Assembly: GCF_907164575.1 (NCBI RefSeq)
Contig: NZ_CAJQYY010000031.1
Location: 1-64,000, forward strand
Length of the DNA stretch: 64,000 nucleotides
From: Paraburkholderia gardini
GTDB lineage: Bacteria; Pseudomonadota; Gammaproteobacteria; Burkholderiales; Burkholderiaceae
Reading direction: 5' to 3'
Shown: positions 17,328 through 26,853 of the stretch, piece by piece
Layout of the letters: each line of letters begins with the position of its first letter
Numbering within the stretch: the first letter of the stretch is position 1
The notes under the pieces: model-generated
What the model was told of the DNA's origin: nothing
Database searches by the model: none
The model's input: only the letters and a program-made list of their open reading frames with translations
Position numbers and translations under genes: made by a program

Positions 17328-17977
17328 CCCGGCCCAGAAGCACCCGCTATCCCGGCTACGACGTGCTGAACAAACGCGGCACGCCGTCGTGGGACGACGC
17401 GACGCGCGCGGTCATTGACGAGCGCCTCGCCACGCCTCGCGAGCCGCGATTTTTCAACGCCGTGCAGTGGCTGGGCGTGATTCATCTATGCCGCTGCATC
17501 GTGCCGCAGGCGGAAGCCGATCCGGTGGTGCCGCTCGCGGCCATGCTCGACGCAAAGCTCACGAAAAACACCGGCGACGGCTATCGTGACGCGCGTCTTC
17601 CGCCGACACGCGACGCCTGGCGCATCGGCCTCGCCGCCCTCGACGCCGAGAGTCGCTCGCAGTTCGACTTGCCGTTCCCGAGCCTGGAAATAGCCGTTCA
17701 GCACGCGCTGCTCGAACAGATGCAGAGAGGCGACATGCACGACAACGCCTGGCAAGGCATGTCGGCGCAGCTTTTTTTCAGCAAGCACGTGCTGCACGAT
17801 ATTTGTAGCGCTTACTACTCGCATCCCCACGCGTGGAGCGAAATGGGCTTCGGCGGTCCGGCGAATCCGCGCGGCTACGTCCGCATGTACTTCGACCGGC
17901 GCGATCCGTGGGAAGCCGCGGAGGCCCAACCGGGCGTCGAAGGTAAAGCACGCAGGGAGAATCGCCGTGCTCGATGA
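17324..17977 (+). CDS. Gluconate 2-dehydrogenase subunit 3 (gamma) family protein
   Basis: A 217-residue protein of the gluconate 2-dehydrogenase subunit 3 type, seen in the pattern FFNAVQWLGVIHLCRCIVPQ near the N terminus and FFSKHVLHDICSAYYSHPHAW, FGGPANPRGYV near the end. In known complexes this small subunit accompanies the FAD-containing GMC subunit. There is no obvious Tat signal, unlike many periplasmic relatives. It overlaps the membrane-protein gene by four bases and the GMC gene by 11, so the three are made together. Confidence 0.85.
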   Translation: MTRPRSTRYPGYDVLNKRGTPSWDDATRAVIDERLATPREPRFFNAVQWLGVIHLCRCIVPQAEADPVVPLAAMLDAKLTKNTGDGYRDARLPPTRDAWRIGLAALDAESRSQFDLPFPSLEIAVQHALLEQMQRGDMHDNAWQGMSAQLFFSKHVLHDICSAYYSHPHAWSEMGFGGPANPRGYVRMYFDRRDPWEAAEAQPGVEGKARRENRRAR

Positions 17978-19610
17978 CGCCCTGCATCATCCACGTGGCA
18001 AGGACGGGCGCGCCCCGGATGTGTTCCGCGCCGGCGCATGGGTGCCGATGCGCGAGTATCGCAATGACGAGGAAGTCGACTTTGCGATTGTCGGCACCGG
18101 TGCGGGCGGCGGCACGCTGGCATGCCGCCTCGCCGAACAGGGCTTCAAGGTGGTCGCGTTCGACGCGGGCGCGTGGTGGCGTCCGCTTGAAGAATTCGCA
18201 TCGGACGAAACACACCAGACCAAACTGTTCTGGACTGACGAGCGCATCTGCGACGGCGACAATCCGCTGCAACTCGGCAATAACAACAGCGGCAAGGCCG
18301 TGGGCGGCAGCACCGTGCACTTCGCGATGGTGTCGCTGCGCTTTCGTCCCGAGTGGTTCAAATCGCGCAGCGTGCTCGGCTACGGCGCGGACTGGCCCCT
18401 CGACTGGCGCGAGATGTGGCGCTACTACGCGCAGGTCGAAGACGCGTTGAAAATATCGGGGCCGGTGAACTATCCATGGGGGCCGCCACGGCCGCGCTAC
18501 CCATACCGTGCGCATGAACTGAATGCTGCCGCGCTGGTACTCGCGCGCGGCGCCGAGGCAATGGGCATCCGCTGGACCGAGACACCGCTCGCCACACTGT
18601 CAGCGCCACGCGGACTCGCACACCCTTGCGCGTATCGCGGCTTTTGCGTGTCCGGGTGTGCAACCAATGCCAAGCAAAGCGTGCTGGTCACGTGGATTCC
18701 GCGGGCCCTGCAGGCCGGTGCCGAAATACGCGATCTCGCCATGGTCGGCCGGATCGCGACGAACGCCGCGGGCCGCGTGAACGGCGTCGACTATCTGCGC
18801 GAAGGACGCTGGCAGTTTCAGCGCGCCAAAAACGTGGTGGTGGCCGGCTACGCGATCGAAACGCCTCGCCTGTTGCTGATGTCGGCGACCAGCCGGTATC
18901 CCGACGGTCTCGCGAACAGCTCGGGACTCGTCGGCAGGAACCTGATGGCGCAGTCGAACCAGGCGGTCTACGGCACGCTGGATGAGGAAATCCGCTGGTA
19001 CAAGGGACCGCCGTCGCTGGCCATCACCGAGCACTGGAATTACACCGACACGGGCAAGGACTTCTTCGGCGGTTACGCTTATATGAGCCAGGGACCGTTG
19101 CCCGAAGTGTGGGCCGCCGCGCAGAACAAACGCGGCTTGTGGGGCGAGGCACTCGCCGCCGAAATGCAGAAGTACAACCATCAGGCGGGACTGAAGATTG
19201 TCGGCGAGATGCTGCCGCAGGAGCGCAACTGCGTCACGCTCGCCGACGAGAAAGATCAGTACGGCCTGCCGGTCGCGCGCGTCACATATTCGTGGTGCGA
19301 CAACGACCAGCGGCTCATCGCGCATTCGCTCGACTTCATGGAGCAGGCGCTTGCCGCAGCCGGCGGCCGCGAAATCTGGCGCGAAACCGACGATACCTGT
19401 CATCTGAACGGCACCGCGCGCATGGGTGACGATCCGGCAACGAGTGTCGTCAACGCCGACTGCCGAAGCTGGGATATCCGTAATCTGTGGATTTGCGACG
19501 GGTCGGTGTTCCCGACCGTGGGCGGCGTGAATCCTTCGCTGACGATCCAGGCGATTGCCTGCCGCACGGCGGATCGCATCGCCTTGCTCGCCGCGCGTGG
19601 CGAACTGTAG
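17967..19610 (+). CDS. GMC-family FAD oxidoreductase (gluconate 2-dehydrogenase large-subunit type)
   Basis: A 547-residue GMC oxidoreductase. The FAD-binding Rossmann motif is VGTGAGGGTLACRLAEQG near residue 40, and the C-terminal signature contains catalytic His479 (HLNGTARMG) and Asn522 (GGVNPSLTIQA). It is closest in pattern to the large subunit of sugar-acid and alcohol dehydrogenases that feed the respiratory chain. Translation starts at a GTG with AGGGAGA upstream. It is the last member of the overlapping set poxB-dehydratase-membrane protein-gamma-GMC; an SDR follows after 62 bases. The natural substrate is unknown. Confidence 0.9.
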   Translation: MLDDALHHPRGKDGRAPDVFRAGAWVPMREYRNDEEVDFAIVGTGAGGGTLACRLAEQGFKVVAFDAGAWWRPLEEFASDETHQTKLFWTDERICDGDNPLQLGNNNSGKAVGGSTVHFAMVSLRFRPEWFKSRSVLGYGADWPLDWREMWRYYAQVEDALKISGPVNYPWGPPRPRYPYRAHELNAAALVLARGAEAMGIRWTETPLATLSAPRGLAHPCAYRGFCVSGCATNAKQSVLVTWIPRALQAGAEIRDLAMVGRIATNAAGRVNGVDYLREGRWQFQRAKNVVVAGYAIETPRLLLMSATSRYPDGLANSSGLVGRNLMAQSNQAVYGTLDEEIRWYKGPPSLAITEHWNYTDTGKDFFGGYAYMSQGPLPEVWAAAQNKRGLWGEALAAEMQKYNHQAGLKIVGEMLPQERNCVTLADEKDQYGLPVARVTYSWCDNDQRLIAHSLDFMEQALAAAGGREIWRETDDTCHLNGTARMGDDPATSVVNADCRSWDIRNLWICDGSVFPTVGGVNPSLTIQAIACRTADRIALLAARGEL

Positions 19611-19672
19611 CGCGAAGCCGCGATCAACACCGGTGCGAAGCGATGCGCACGGTCCATCAATCAGGAGGCGTT

Positions 19673-20683
19673 ATGCAGCGCAAGCTTGACCGGCCGAAAG
19701 TCGTGGTCATCACCGGGGCGAGTGCGGGCGTGGGGCGGGCTGCCGCTCTCGCCTTCGCCCAACGGGGCGCGCATATCGCGCTGTTGGCGCGTGACGCGGC
19801 TGCGCTCGACGACACCGCGGATCAGGTCCGCAAGTCCGGCGTGCGAGCCATGCCGGTTGCACTCGACGTCAGCGATGCCGACGCTGTCGAAGCGGCAGCA
19901 TCGCGCGTGGAAGCGGAGCTGGGTCCGATCGACGTATGGGTCAACAATGCGATGCTCACCGTGTTCGGCCCGGTCGCCAGCCTGACGCCGCAGGAGTTCT
20001 CGCGTGTCACACAGGTGACGTACCTGGGCTACGTCTGGGGCACGATGGCCGCGCTAAAACGCATGGCGACGCGCAATCACGGATGCATCGTTCAGGTCGG
20101 CTCGGCACTCGCCTACCGGTCAATTCCGCTGCAATCGGCCTATTGCGGCGCCAAGCATGCGATCCGCGGCTTCACCGACGCGTTGCGATGTGAACTGCTG
20201 CACGAACACAGTCGCGTGCACCTGACGATGGTGCAGATGCCCGCATTGAACACGCCACAGTTCGACTGGGCCGAGAACCACATGCCTCATGCTCCGCAGC
20301 CGGTGGCGCCCATCTATCAGCCGGAAGTCGCGGCGCGCGCGATCGTCTGGGCGGCAGCGCACCGGCGACGGGAAGTCTATGTCGGGATGTCCACGGCGAA
20401 GGCCATTCTTGCCAACAAGATTGCCCCCGGCTTACTGGATCGTTTTCTCGGACGTACCGGATATCAGACACAGGAACGGGCGGCTCCGGCCAGTGCGGCA
20501 GGCCCTTCCAACCTCTGGCAACCGGTGACGGGCGCCCATCGTATTCATGGCCCATTCGACGCGCAAGCAACCGGGCACAGCGTCGCACTATGGCTGGACA
20601 CCCACCGGCCATTCGCGCTGGGCGCCGCGTTGACCATCGCGGCGTTGAGCTGGCGCCGCTGGTGTCGGCGTCCGGACGGTTAG
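19673..20683 (+). CDS. Short-chain dehydrogenase with C-terminal membrane segment
   Basis: A 336-residue SDR. The N-terminal nucleotide site is VITGASAGVGRAAALAFA, the NNA-type motif is VNNAMLT, and the catalytic Ser, Tyr and Lys are in VGSALAYRS and SAYCGAKHAIRGF. Beyond the SDR core a linker leads to a hydrophobic tail (LGAALTIAALSW) followed by Arg residues, suggesting tail anchoring. The start has a full AGGAGG site. It reads in the same direction as the GMC and GH15 genes and is probably co-transcribed. Confidence 0.88.
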   Translation: MQRKLDRPKVVVITGASAGVGRAAALAFAQRGAHIALLARDAAALDDTADQVRKSGVRAMPVALDVSDADAVEAAASRVEAELGPIDVWVNNAMLTVFGPVASLTPQEFSRVTQVTYLGYVWGTMAALKRMATRNHGCIVQVGSALAYRSIPLQSAYCGAKHAIRGFTDALRCELLHEHSRVHLTMVQMPALNTPQFDWAENHMPHAPQPVAPIYQPEVAARAIVWAAAHRRREVYVGMSTAKAILANKIAPGLLDRFLGRTGYQTQERAAPASAAGPSNLWQPVTGAHRIHGPFDAQATGHSVALWLDTHRPFALGAALTIAALSWRRWCRRPDG

Positions 20684-20694
20684 GCGGGTGTCCC

Positions 20695-22476
20695 ATGGCC
20701 ATGCGCATCGAGGACTACGCGCTGCTCGGTGACGGCGAAAGCGCGGCACTGGTCGACCGGCGGGGATCCATCGACTGGCTTTGCTGGCCCGCATTCGATG
20801 CGGATACGTGTTTTGCGGCACTGCTCGGTGGCCCGCGCCATGGGCACTGGCAAATCGCGCCGCGGGAACCCGTGGCACGCAGTTCGCGACGCTACCGCGG
20901 CGACACGCTGATTCTCGAAACGACGTTCGAGAGCCCATCCGGCACCCTCGTGCTGACCGACTGGATGGCGTGGAACGCCCCCCGGCCCGTGCTCGTCAGA
21001 CAGCTGCGTTGCGAGCGCGGCAGCGTGCGGGTGGTCAGCAAGCTGGCGGCGCGTTTCGACTATGGCAGGGCTGTTCCCTGGTGCACGAAAACCGGCACAC
21101 GCGTCCAGATGGTGTGCGGTCCGCGAGCGCTCTGGCTCGACAGTACCGCGCGCGTCACGTGTGACAGGGACGCGGTACGTGCCAGCTTCGCAATGTCAGC
21201 GGGAGAGCAGCGGGACTTCGCCCTGACGTGTTGCCGATCATATGACGACGCACCGCCACGGCCGGACATCGACCCGCTCTTTGCCGACACAAGCCGTTTC
21301 TGGACAGACTGGTATGCGCGGAGCAAGGTCGAGGGGGACTACGCCGAGCCTGTCCGGCGCTCGTTGATCACCCTGCGCGCATTGACGAGCACCGCCACCG
21401 GCGGCATCGTCGCGGCGCCTACCAGTTCGCTGCCTGAGCGGATTGGCGGCACGCGTAACTGGGACTATCGCTTCTGCTGGCTGCGCGATGCCGGCTTCAC
21501 GCTGCTTGCACTACTCGGCGGCGGCTATCACGTAGAGGCCGCGCGCTGGCGTGACTGGCTCGTGCGAGCGATCGCGGGTCACCCGGCGCAATTGCAGATT
21601 CTGTATGGCGTCGACGGCTCGCGCCGTGTCGACGAGTGGGAATGTCCATGGCTGCCCGGCTACGAGCATTCAGCTCCGGTGCGCTTCGGCAATGCGGCGG
21701 TGAATCAACCGCAACTCGACGTGTATGGAGAGGTGCTCAACGCGCTGTATATGTCGCGCTGCGCCGGGTTACCGCCGGATGGCAACGCATGGTCGCTCGA
21801 GCAGCGCCTGGTCGATCATCTGCAAGGCATCTGGCGCGAGCCCGACGACGGCATCTGGGAAGTGCGCAGCGGCGCCCGGCAGTTTACGTTCTCGAAAGTG
21901 ATGGCATGGGTCGCGGTCAATCGGGCGCTGCGCTCAGCCTGCGAATTTGGCATGCCCGCTCCAACCGCGCGCTGGTCCGCGCTGGCCGCCGAGATCCATC
22001 AGGACGTGCTCACGCACGGCTTCGACACGCAGCTTCAGACGTTCACGCAAAGCTACGGCAGCCAGCGGCTCGACGCGAGTTGCCTGTTGATTCCCGTGAC
22101 GGGATTTTTGCCTGTCGGCGATCCCCGGGTCACGGGAACGGTGAAGGCCATCGAAGCCGGTCTGATGGACGAGGGCCTGGTGCTGCGCTATCGCGAAGAT
22201 GGCATCGACAACGGTCCGTCCAATGACCAGCCGTTTCTGCCATGCAGTTTCTGGCTGGCCCAGGTGCGACAGATGCAAGGTCGTGGTGTCGAAGCGCGCG
22301 AACTGTTCGGTCGGTTGCTTGCATTGCGAAACGATGTCGGCCTTCTCGCCGAAAAGTACGACACCGTCCGCAAGCGGCAAGTCGGCAATTTCCCGCAGGC
22401 GTTCTCGCATGTCGCACTGGTCAATGCAGGATTGAGTTTGAATGACGATGCCTGCCGCGGCGCGGCAGGGCGATGA
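20695..22476 (+). CDS. Glycoside hydrolase family 15 (trehalase/glucoamylase type)
   Basis: A 593-residue protein with the bacterial GH15 layout: N-terminal beta-sandwich starting ALLGDGESAALVDRRGSIDWLCWP, then an (alpha/alpha)6 barrel with RNWDYRFCWLRDAGF, and a C-terminal FLPCSFWLAQVRQM segment. Bacterial proteins of this type include trehalases and glucoamylases; the substrate is not decided by these motifs. ATG codons at 20695 and 20701 are both possible. It starts 11 bases after the SDR. The last codons contain a perfect CCTGCCGC/GCGGCAGG hairpin (22451-22469). Confidence 0.87.
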   Translation: MAMRIEDYALLGDGESAALVDRRGSIDWLCWPAFDADTCFAALLGGPRHGHWQIAPREPVARSSRRYRGDTLILETTFESPSGTLVLTDWMAWNAPRPVLVRQLRCERGSVRVVSKLAARFDYGRAVPWCTKTGTRVQMVCGPRALWLDSTARVTCDRDAVRASFAMSAGEQRDFALTCCRSYDDAPPRPDIDPLFADTSRFWTDWYARSKVEGDYAEPVRRSLITLRALTSTATGGIVAAPTSSLPERIGGTRNWDYRFCWLRDAGFTLLALLGGGYHVEAARWRDWLVRAIAGHPAQLQILYGVDGSRRVDEWECPWLPGYEHSAPVRFGNAAVNQPQLDVYGEVLNALYMSRCAGLPPDGNAWSLEQRLVDHLQGIWREPDDGIWEVRSGARQFTFSKVMAWVAVNRALRSACEFGMPAPTARWSALAAEIHQDVLTHGFDTQLQTFTQSYGSQRLDASCLLIPVTGFLPVGDPRVTGTVKAIEAGLMDEGLVLRYREDGIDNGPSNDQPFLPCSFWLAQVRQMQGRGVEARELFGRLLALRNDVGLLAEKYDTVRKRQVGNFPQAFSHVALVNAGLSLNDDACRGAAGR

Positions 22477-22634
22477 CGGTAGCGGCTTCTTCCGTCCGCT
22501 GCCCAGGCGCCAAGCCGGGATAACGGTCGCTGCCGGCAGCACGGCGCCCTGACGGCGGGTCGGGCATGAGTGATGCTTCAGTGACAACGTCGCAGCAGCA
22601 TCATTTTTATGCGTTCTGCCATTCTGGAGCAGCC

Positions 22635-23918
22635 ATGACCCCATCCAGTCTTTTGCGGCAACCTGCCGAACAGCAACTCGCCAGCCTGCCGCTGCCCTGC
22701 TCGGTCTGGCTTCCCGACGGTCAGCGCATCGGAGCGGCGCAACCGCGGCTGTCGTTCGTCATCCGCGACATGCGTGCGCTCCTGCACCTGACACAGGGTG
22801 CAATCGGGCGGCTGGCGGAAGACTATGTGGAAGGCCGGCTCGAGATCGAAGGCGACATGCATGACCTGATGGCGAGCGCCCCTGCGCTGCTCCGCCAGGA
22901 CCCCACGCAGGAAGCGCCCGGGTGGCTAATGCGCCGGATCCATCGCACCCGCCACGCCATCTGGGCACGCACGCACCATAGCCGGGCGAGAGATGCCGCC
23001 CAGATCCAGCATCATTACGATCTTTCCGATGAGTTCTACGCCCTCTGGCTCGACCCGCTGCGCGTGTACTCATGTGCGTATTTTTCAACGCCCGCCATGT
23101 CATTGGCCGAGGCCCAGCAAGCCAAGCTCGATCACATCTGCAGGAAACTCATGATGCGCCCCGGTGAGCGTTTTCTCGACGTGGGCGCCGGTTGGGGGGC
23201 GCTGCTGCTGTGGGCTGCGGAGCACTATGGCGTTACCGCGACCGGCATCACCCTGTCGAGGAATCAGCACGCCTATGTCAACCGGATTATCGGGCAAAAG
23301 GGACTGCGCGGCCGCGTCAGCATGCTGCTGCAGGACTACCGCGACGTCGACGAGTCCATGCCCTTCGACAAAATCGCATCGGTAGGCATGTGCGAACACG
23401 TGGGCCGCCCCAACCTGCCTCTGTACTTCGCGAAGATGCGACGTCTGCTCAGACCAGGCGGCCTCATGATGAATCACAGCATTACCGCTGGCGGCACCGA
23501 TAACTCGCAACTCGATGGCGGCATGGGTGACTTCATCGACAAATATATCTTCCCGGGTGGCCAGCTCGTGCACGTTAGCGTGATGATGGACGCCATGACC
23601 CGCGGCCATCTGGAACCCGTGGATGCCGAGTGCCTGCGCCCGCACTACATCCGCACACTCTGGCTTTGGGCCGATGCCCTGGAGGCCCATCTCGACGAAG
23701 CACGCCGGATGCTCGGCAAGGATGCAGAAAGAATCATTCGCGCGTACCGTCTCTATCTGGCGGGTTCTGCCATGGGATTCGAGCGGGGGTGGACGTCGCT
23801 GTTCCAGATACTGGCGTCTCGCCCCGACGATAAATTCGAAGACCGGTATCCGTTCAATCGCGCATACATGTATACGCAAGGTTCAACAGCCGGGCCAGTG
23901 GACAGAGTGGTCGGGTAA
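22635..23918 (+). CDS. cfa: Cyclopropane-fatty-acyl-phospholipid synthase
   Basis: A 427-residue SAM-dependent enzyme that adds a methylene bridge to unsaturated membrane phospholipid chains. The SAM site is LDVGAGWGALLLWAAEHYGV, preceded by HHYDLSDEFYALWLD and followed by SVGMCEHVG, the usual Cfa motifs. An N-terminal domain of about 130 residues fits the family. The ATG at 22635 has GGAG upstream. Cyclopropanation typically protects membranes in stationary phase and acid. Its 3' end abuts a decayed DJ-1-like fragment on the other strand. Confidence 0.92.
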   Translation: MTPSSLLRQPAEQQLASLPLPCSVWLPDGQRIGAAQPRLSFVIRDMRALLHLTQGAIGRLAEDYVEGRLEIEGDMHDLMASAPALLRQDPTQEAPGWLMRRIHRTRHAIWARTHHSRARDAAQIQHHYDLSDEFYALWLDPLRVYSCAYFSTPAMSLAEAQQAKLDHICRKLMMRPGERFLDVGAGWGALLLWAAEHYGVTATGITLSRNQHAYVNRIIGQKGLRGRVSMLLQDYRDVDESMPFDKIASVGMCEHVGRPNLPLYFAKMRRLLRPGGLMMNHSITAGGTDNSQLDGGMGDFIDKYIFPGGQLVHVSVMMDAMTRGHLEPVDAECLRPHYIRTLWLWADALEAHLDEARRMLGKDAERIIRAYRLYLAGSAMGFERGWTSLFQILASRPDDKFEDRYPFNRAYMYTQGSTAGPVDRVVG

Positions 23919-23944
23919 TGGGCTGACTTCACCCGCTTGCGGCG

Positions 23945-24067
23945 CGTGGCCGTTCTTGCTTCGGCCCCGGCTTGCGTCAATGCGCGTTTCGGTTCGGGCA
24001 GCTCAGCGTGCTCGAAACCGTCGACCGCGAGTACCGCTACCTTGCAGCCTGCGGGTTCATTAACCAT
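23945..24067 (-). pseudogene. Truncated DJ-1/PfpI amidotransferase-like gene
   Basis: The first 41 codons read as the N terminus of a PfpI/DJ-1 protein (KVAVLAVDGFEHAELPEPKRAL then QAGAEARTAT), closely following the family start. The rest, including the catalytic Cys, is missing; the frame runs into the 3' end of cfa. This is a 5' fragment left by a deletion. Confidence 0.65.
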
Positions 24068-24084
24068 CTGTGTTGCTCCATTGA

Positions 24085-24318
24085 AAATGCAGGGACTTTC
24101 CGCGACAGCCCGGTATCGGTCGCACTCGCGCGGTCACGGGTGGCTACGGCACTCCGGGCGGCACAGTTGCCGGGGGCGGGCAAGGTTCGGGCACGGGCGC
24201 CCCGCCTGGCACGATAACGCCGGATAGCAGGAATTCGATGCGCCCGGATGGCACCAACAGCACGAACGGCAACGACATGAACCCGTCGAAGCCGGATACG
24301 TTGCAAAACGGCCAATAG
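24085..24318 (+). pseudogene. Gly/Pro/Asn-rich C-terminal remnant of an unknown protein
   Basis: A frame just after an in-frame TGA and with no early start codon encodes about 77 residues. It is rich in Gly, Thr and Pro (GGYGTPGGTVAGGGQGSGTG) and ends NPSKPDTLQNGQ. The composition looks like the tail of a secreted or cell-surface protein and unlike random GC-rich translation. Without a start it is taken as the 3' end of a lost gene. From here to 24410 nothing else was recognised. Confidence 0.4.
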
Positions 24319-24410
24319 ACGCACGACCATCGTGGGGCGAGCGGCCGTGCGCCCGGCTTTCACGAGCGCGGCATTCCATCGGCTGGAAGATTTCTTCAAG
24401 GCTTGCGGTT

Positions 24411-24944
24411 TCAGGCCACGCCGAGCCATTGCTCGATGACGGGTCCGCGCTCACCCAGCACAGGATCGCTCGGGGGAAACGGCAGCGCCTCCATCGCAAC
24501 AAGTTCGTCCGGCGTCAGCCGCTCGCGCCGAATGTCCCACTGCTGCCCGGGTGGGTAGGCGCCCACCACGCGCAGATTGCCGGCTGCTGCCTGCAGGCAA
24601 TGTCCAGTGCCGGCAGGCAGCAGCACCGCGTCTCCCGCATGCAACGTGACTACCCGTCCACCTGGACCGCCAATGATGAGTTCAGCCGAGCCCGATGCAA
24701 TGCCTAACACCTCGTGCGCCGTCGAATGAAAATGGTGATAGTCGAAGATGCTGTCCCGCCATCGCGGCGGCCACTGGTTATGTTTAAACAGCGCTTCGAA
24801 TCCGGCGATCAGATCATCGCCCGCGCCCGGCATCGCCGCCCGGTAAATCGCCACGGCGAGCTTGCGATTGTTTGGCACCCAGTCGCGAGGCGCCAGCGTG
24901 AATGCTTCGTAGTGTCCCTGTTCTATCTGTCGCCTGTATTGCAT
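24411..24944 (-). CDS. Cupin-domain protein (YjlB-like)
   Basis: A 177-residue single-domain cupin. The conserved stretch runs WVPNNRKLAVAIYRAAMPG, then WRDSIFDYHHFHSTAHEVLG with a His-rich metal site, then GDAVLLPAGTGHC as the second cupin motif. Such proteins are of unknown function. The ATG at 24944 gives the expected short lead before WVPNN; ATG codons at 24980 and 24986 would add 12-14 residues. It is alone on the minus strand between remnants. Confidence 0.8.
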   Translation of the reverse strand: MQYRRQIEQGHYEAFTLAPRDWVPNNRKLAVAIYRAAMPGAGDDLIAGFEALFKHNQWPPRWRDSIFDYHHFHSTAHEVLGIASGSAELIIGGPGGRVVTLHAGDAVLLPAGTGHCLQAAAGNLRVVGAYPPGQQWDIRRERLTPDELVAMEALPFPPSDPVLGERGPVIEQWLGVA

Positions 24945-25496
24945 ATCGACCGTCCCTGATTCCCGAACTGGTGTGTCCATCAGCATTGCTTTACGCGCTG
25001 CCACGGCGAATTTCAGCGAAAAACCCTGCATGGCTCCGGGCATGATTTTTAATGCCTTCGAATCGCACCATGGTCCTGTACGCATCAGGAGGTGCGCTGA
25101 TAACCCGCAATCATTGCCGTGTTGACTGGCTCGAACGGTATGCCTGAATCCGCTGTAATCAGGACACGCTGTTTCGTGCAACTTTTGTACCTGACGCCTG
25201 ACCAATGCGCCTCGACCACCAGCGCGGTCGCATTTCCATCTCGCACGTTCCATCTGACCGGATGCATGAACAGGACGCCATATCGAACAGGTTTCATGGT
25301 GGCCGGCCGGATTTTGCGAATGGCTTCTGGAATGATTCATGCTGCGGTGAACTGGCAAACCGGAGCGACTGAACCCCATCGATCGATGCACAAGGCGGTT
25401 CCCGGTCGCCGCGGCCCGCATGAACCTGCATGGCCTGGACAAGCGCCCGCGCAGCCGTATCCAGAACCTCTTGCGAATGAAATCCGGAGTTCGATC
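24945..25496. other. Gap upstream of the aconitase remnant; one doubtful small frame
   Basis: About 550 bases without a gene I can support. A 70-codon minus-strand frame (25085-25297) is fairly low in arginine and could be a small protein, but it has no clear ribosome site and no motif. The stretch presumably holds the former promoter of the aconitase gene. Confidence 0.4.
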
Positions 25497-26830
25497 ATGA
25501 ACCTGAATGTCGCGCAAAAACTGATCCAGTCTCACCTGGTTCACGGTGCCATGGAGGCCGGCGAGGAGATCGGCATTTCGATTGATCAGACATTGACCCA
25601 GGATGCCACCGGCACGCTGGTGATGCTGGAGCTGGAAGCCATGGGACTCGATCGCGCGAAAACCGGGCTGAGCGTGCAGTACGTCGACCACAATCTGATT
25701 CAGGAGGACTACCGGAACGCCGACGATCATCTCTTTCTGCGCAGCGCGGCCGAGCGTTTTGGCCTCTGGTATTCGCGAGCTGGAAACGGTGTGAGCCATC
25801 CCTGCCATCAGGAGAACTTCGGCAAGCCGGGCAAGACGCTGCTCGGTTCGGACAGTCACACGCCCGCCGCTGGCGCCATCGGCATGCTGGCGATTGGCGC
25901 GGGCGGCCTCGAAGTCGCGCTGGCCATAGCGGGAGAACCTTTCTTCACGCGAATGCCCCAGATCTGGGGCGTGAAGCTCACCGGCCAGTTACCCGACTGG
26001 GTCAGCGCCAGGGACGTGATTCTCGAGATGTTGCGTCGTCACGGCGTGGACGGCGGCGCAGGCCGGATCATCGAATATGACGGTCCCGGGCTGGACACGC
26101 TCAGCGCAATGGACCGGCACGTGATCGCCAACATGGGCGCGGAACTCGGCGCGACGACGACCGTTTTTCCCTCCGGTCAGGAAGTCCGGCGCTTCCTGCG
26201 CGCATGGAGTCGCGAGTCGGACTGGATCGAACTGGTAGCCGAACGCGGCGCGACCTACGATCTGCACGATGAAATCGATCTCGCAAGCCTTGAGCCATTG
26301 ATCGCGATGCCGTCCAGTCCGGACAATGTGCGCCCGGTGCGTGAAGTCGCGGGCGAGCCGATCCACCAGGCGTACATCGGTTCGTCGGCGAATCCTGGCT
26401 ACCGCGACTTCGCCGTTGCGGCGACGATGGTCCGCGACCGGCTCGTTCACGACCGGGTCTCGTTCGACGTCAACCCCACCTCCCGCGCACAACTCGAAAT
26501 GCTGGTGCGCGACGGGCACATCGAGCATCTTCTTCATGCTGGCGCACGACTGCATCAGGCCGGCTGCAACGGCTGCATCGGCATGGGTCAGGCGCCGGCC
26601 ACGAACGGACTGTCGCTGCGTACCGTACCGCGCAACTTTCCGGGCCGCTCAGGCACGCGCGAGGACAAGGTGTGTCTCGTCAGTCCCGAGACGAGAACAC
26701 GACCCGGGGCACGACGTTCAAGGTCTGCCATTTCATGTCGCCACGCCAGGTTCAGTATGTGTTGTGCGGAGGTCGGGTGAACTGGATGAAGGAGCGGCTG
26801 GCGGGGGCCGCCGCGCGTCCCGACGTATGA
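25497..26830 (+). pseudogene. Aconitate hydratase with internal deletion and frameshift
   Basis: The N-terminal about 400 codons are a good match to the short bacterial aconitases: QYVDHNLIQED, GSDSHTPAAGAIGMLAIGAGG, and the cluster ligands in HQAGCNGCIGMGQAP. Similarity stops at VCLVSPET (about 26694), where the family would continue into the linker and swivel domain. From 26714, in another frame, the family's C-terminal end appears as FKVCHFMSPRQVQYVLCGG and ends at 26830. About 180-200 codons are therefore deleted and the frame is lost. An iron-sulfur half-enzyme might be made from the ATG at 25497 but would lack the swivel domain. Confidence 0.8.
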
Positions 26831-26853
26831 CAGCTATCTCTCCGGAGGTCAGA

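Noticed and set aside
25085..25297. A 70-codon minus-strand small protein
   Set aside because: No clear ribosome site and no family resemblance; mentioned only as a doubtful frame in the gap entry.
25119..25496. N-terminal extension of the aconitase frame by 126 codons
   Set aside because: The family start is at 25497; the upstream codons match nothing and contain promoter-like sequence.
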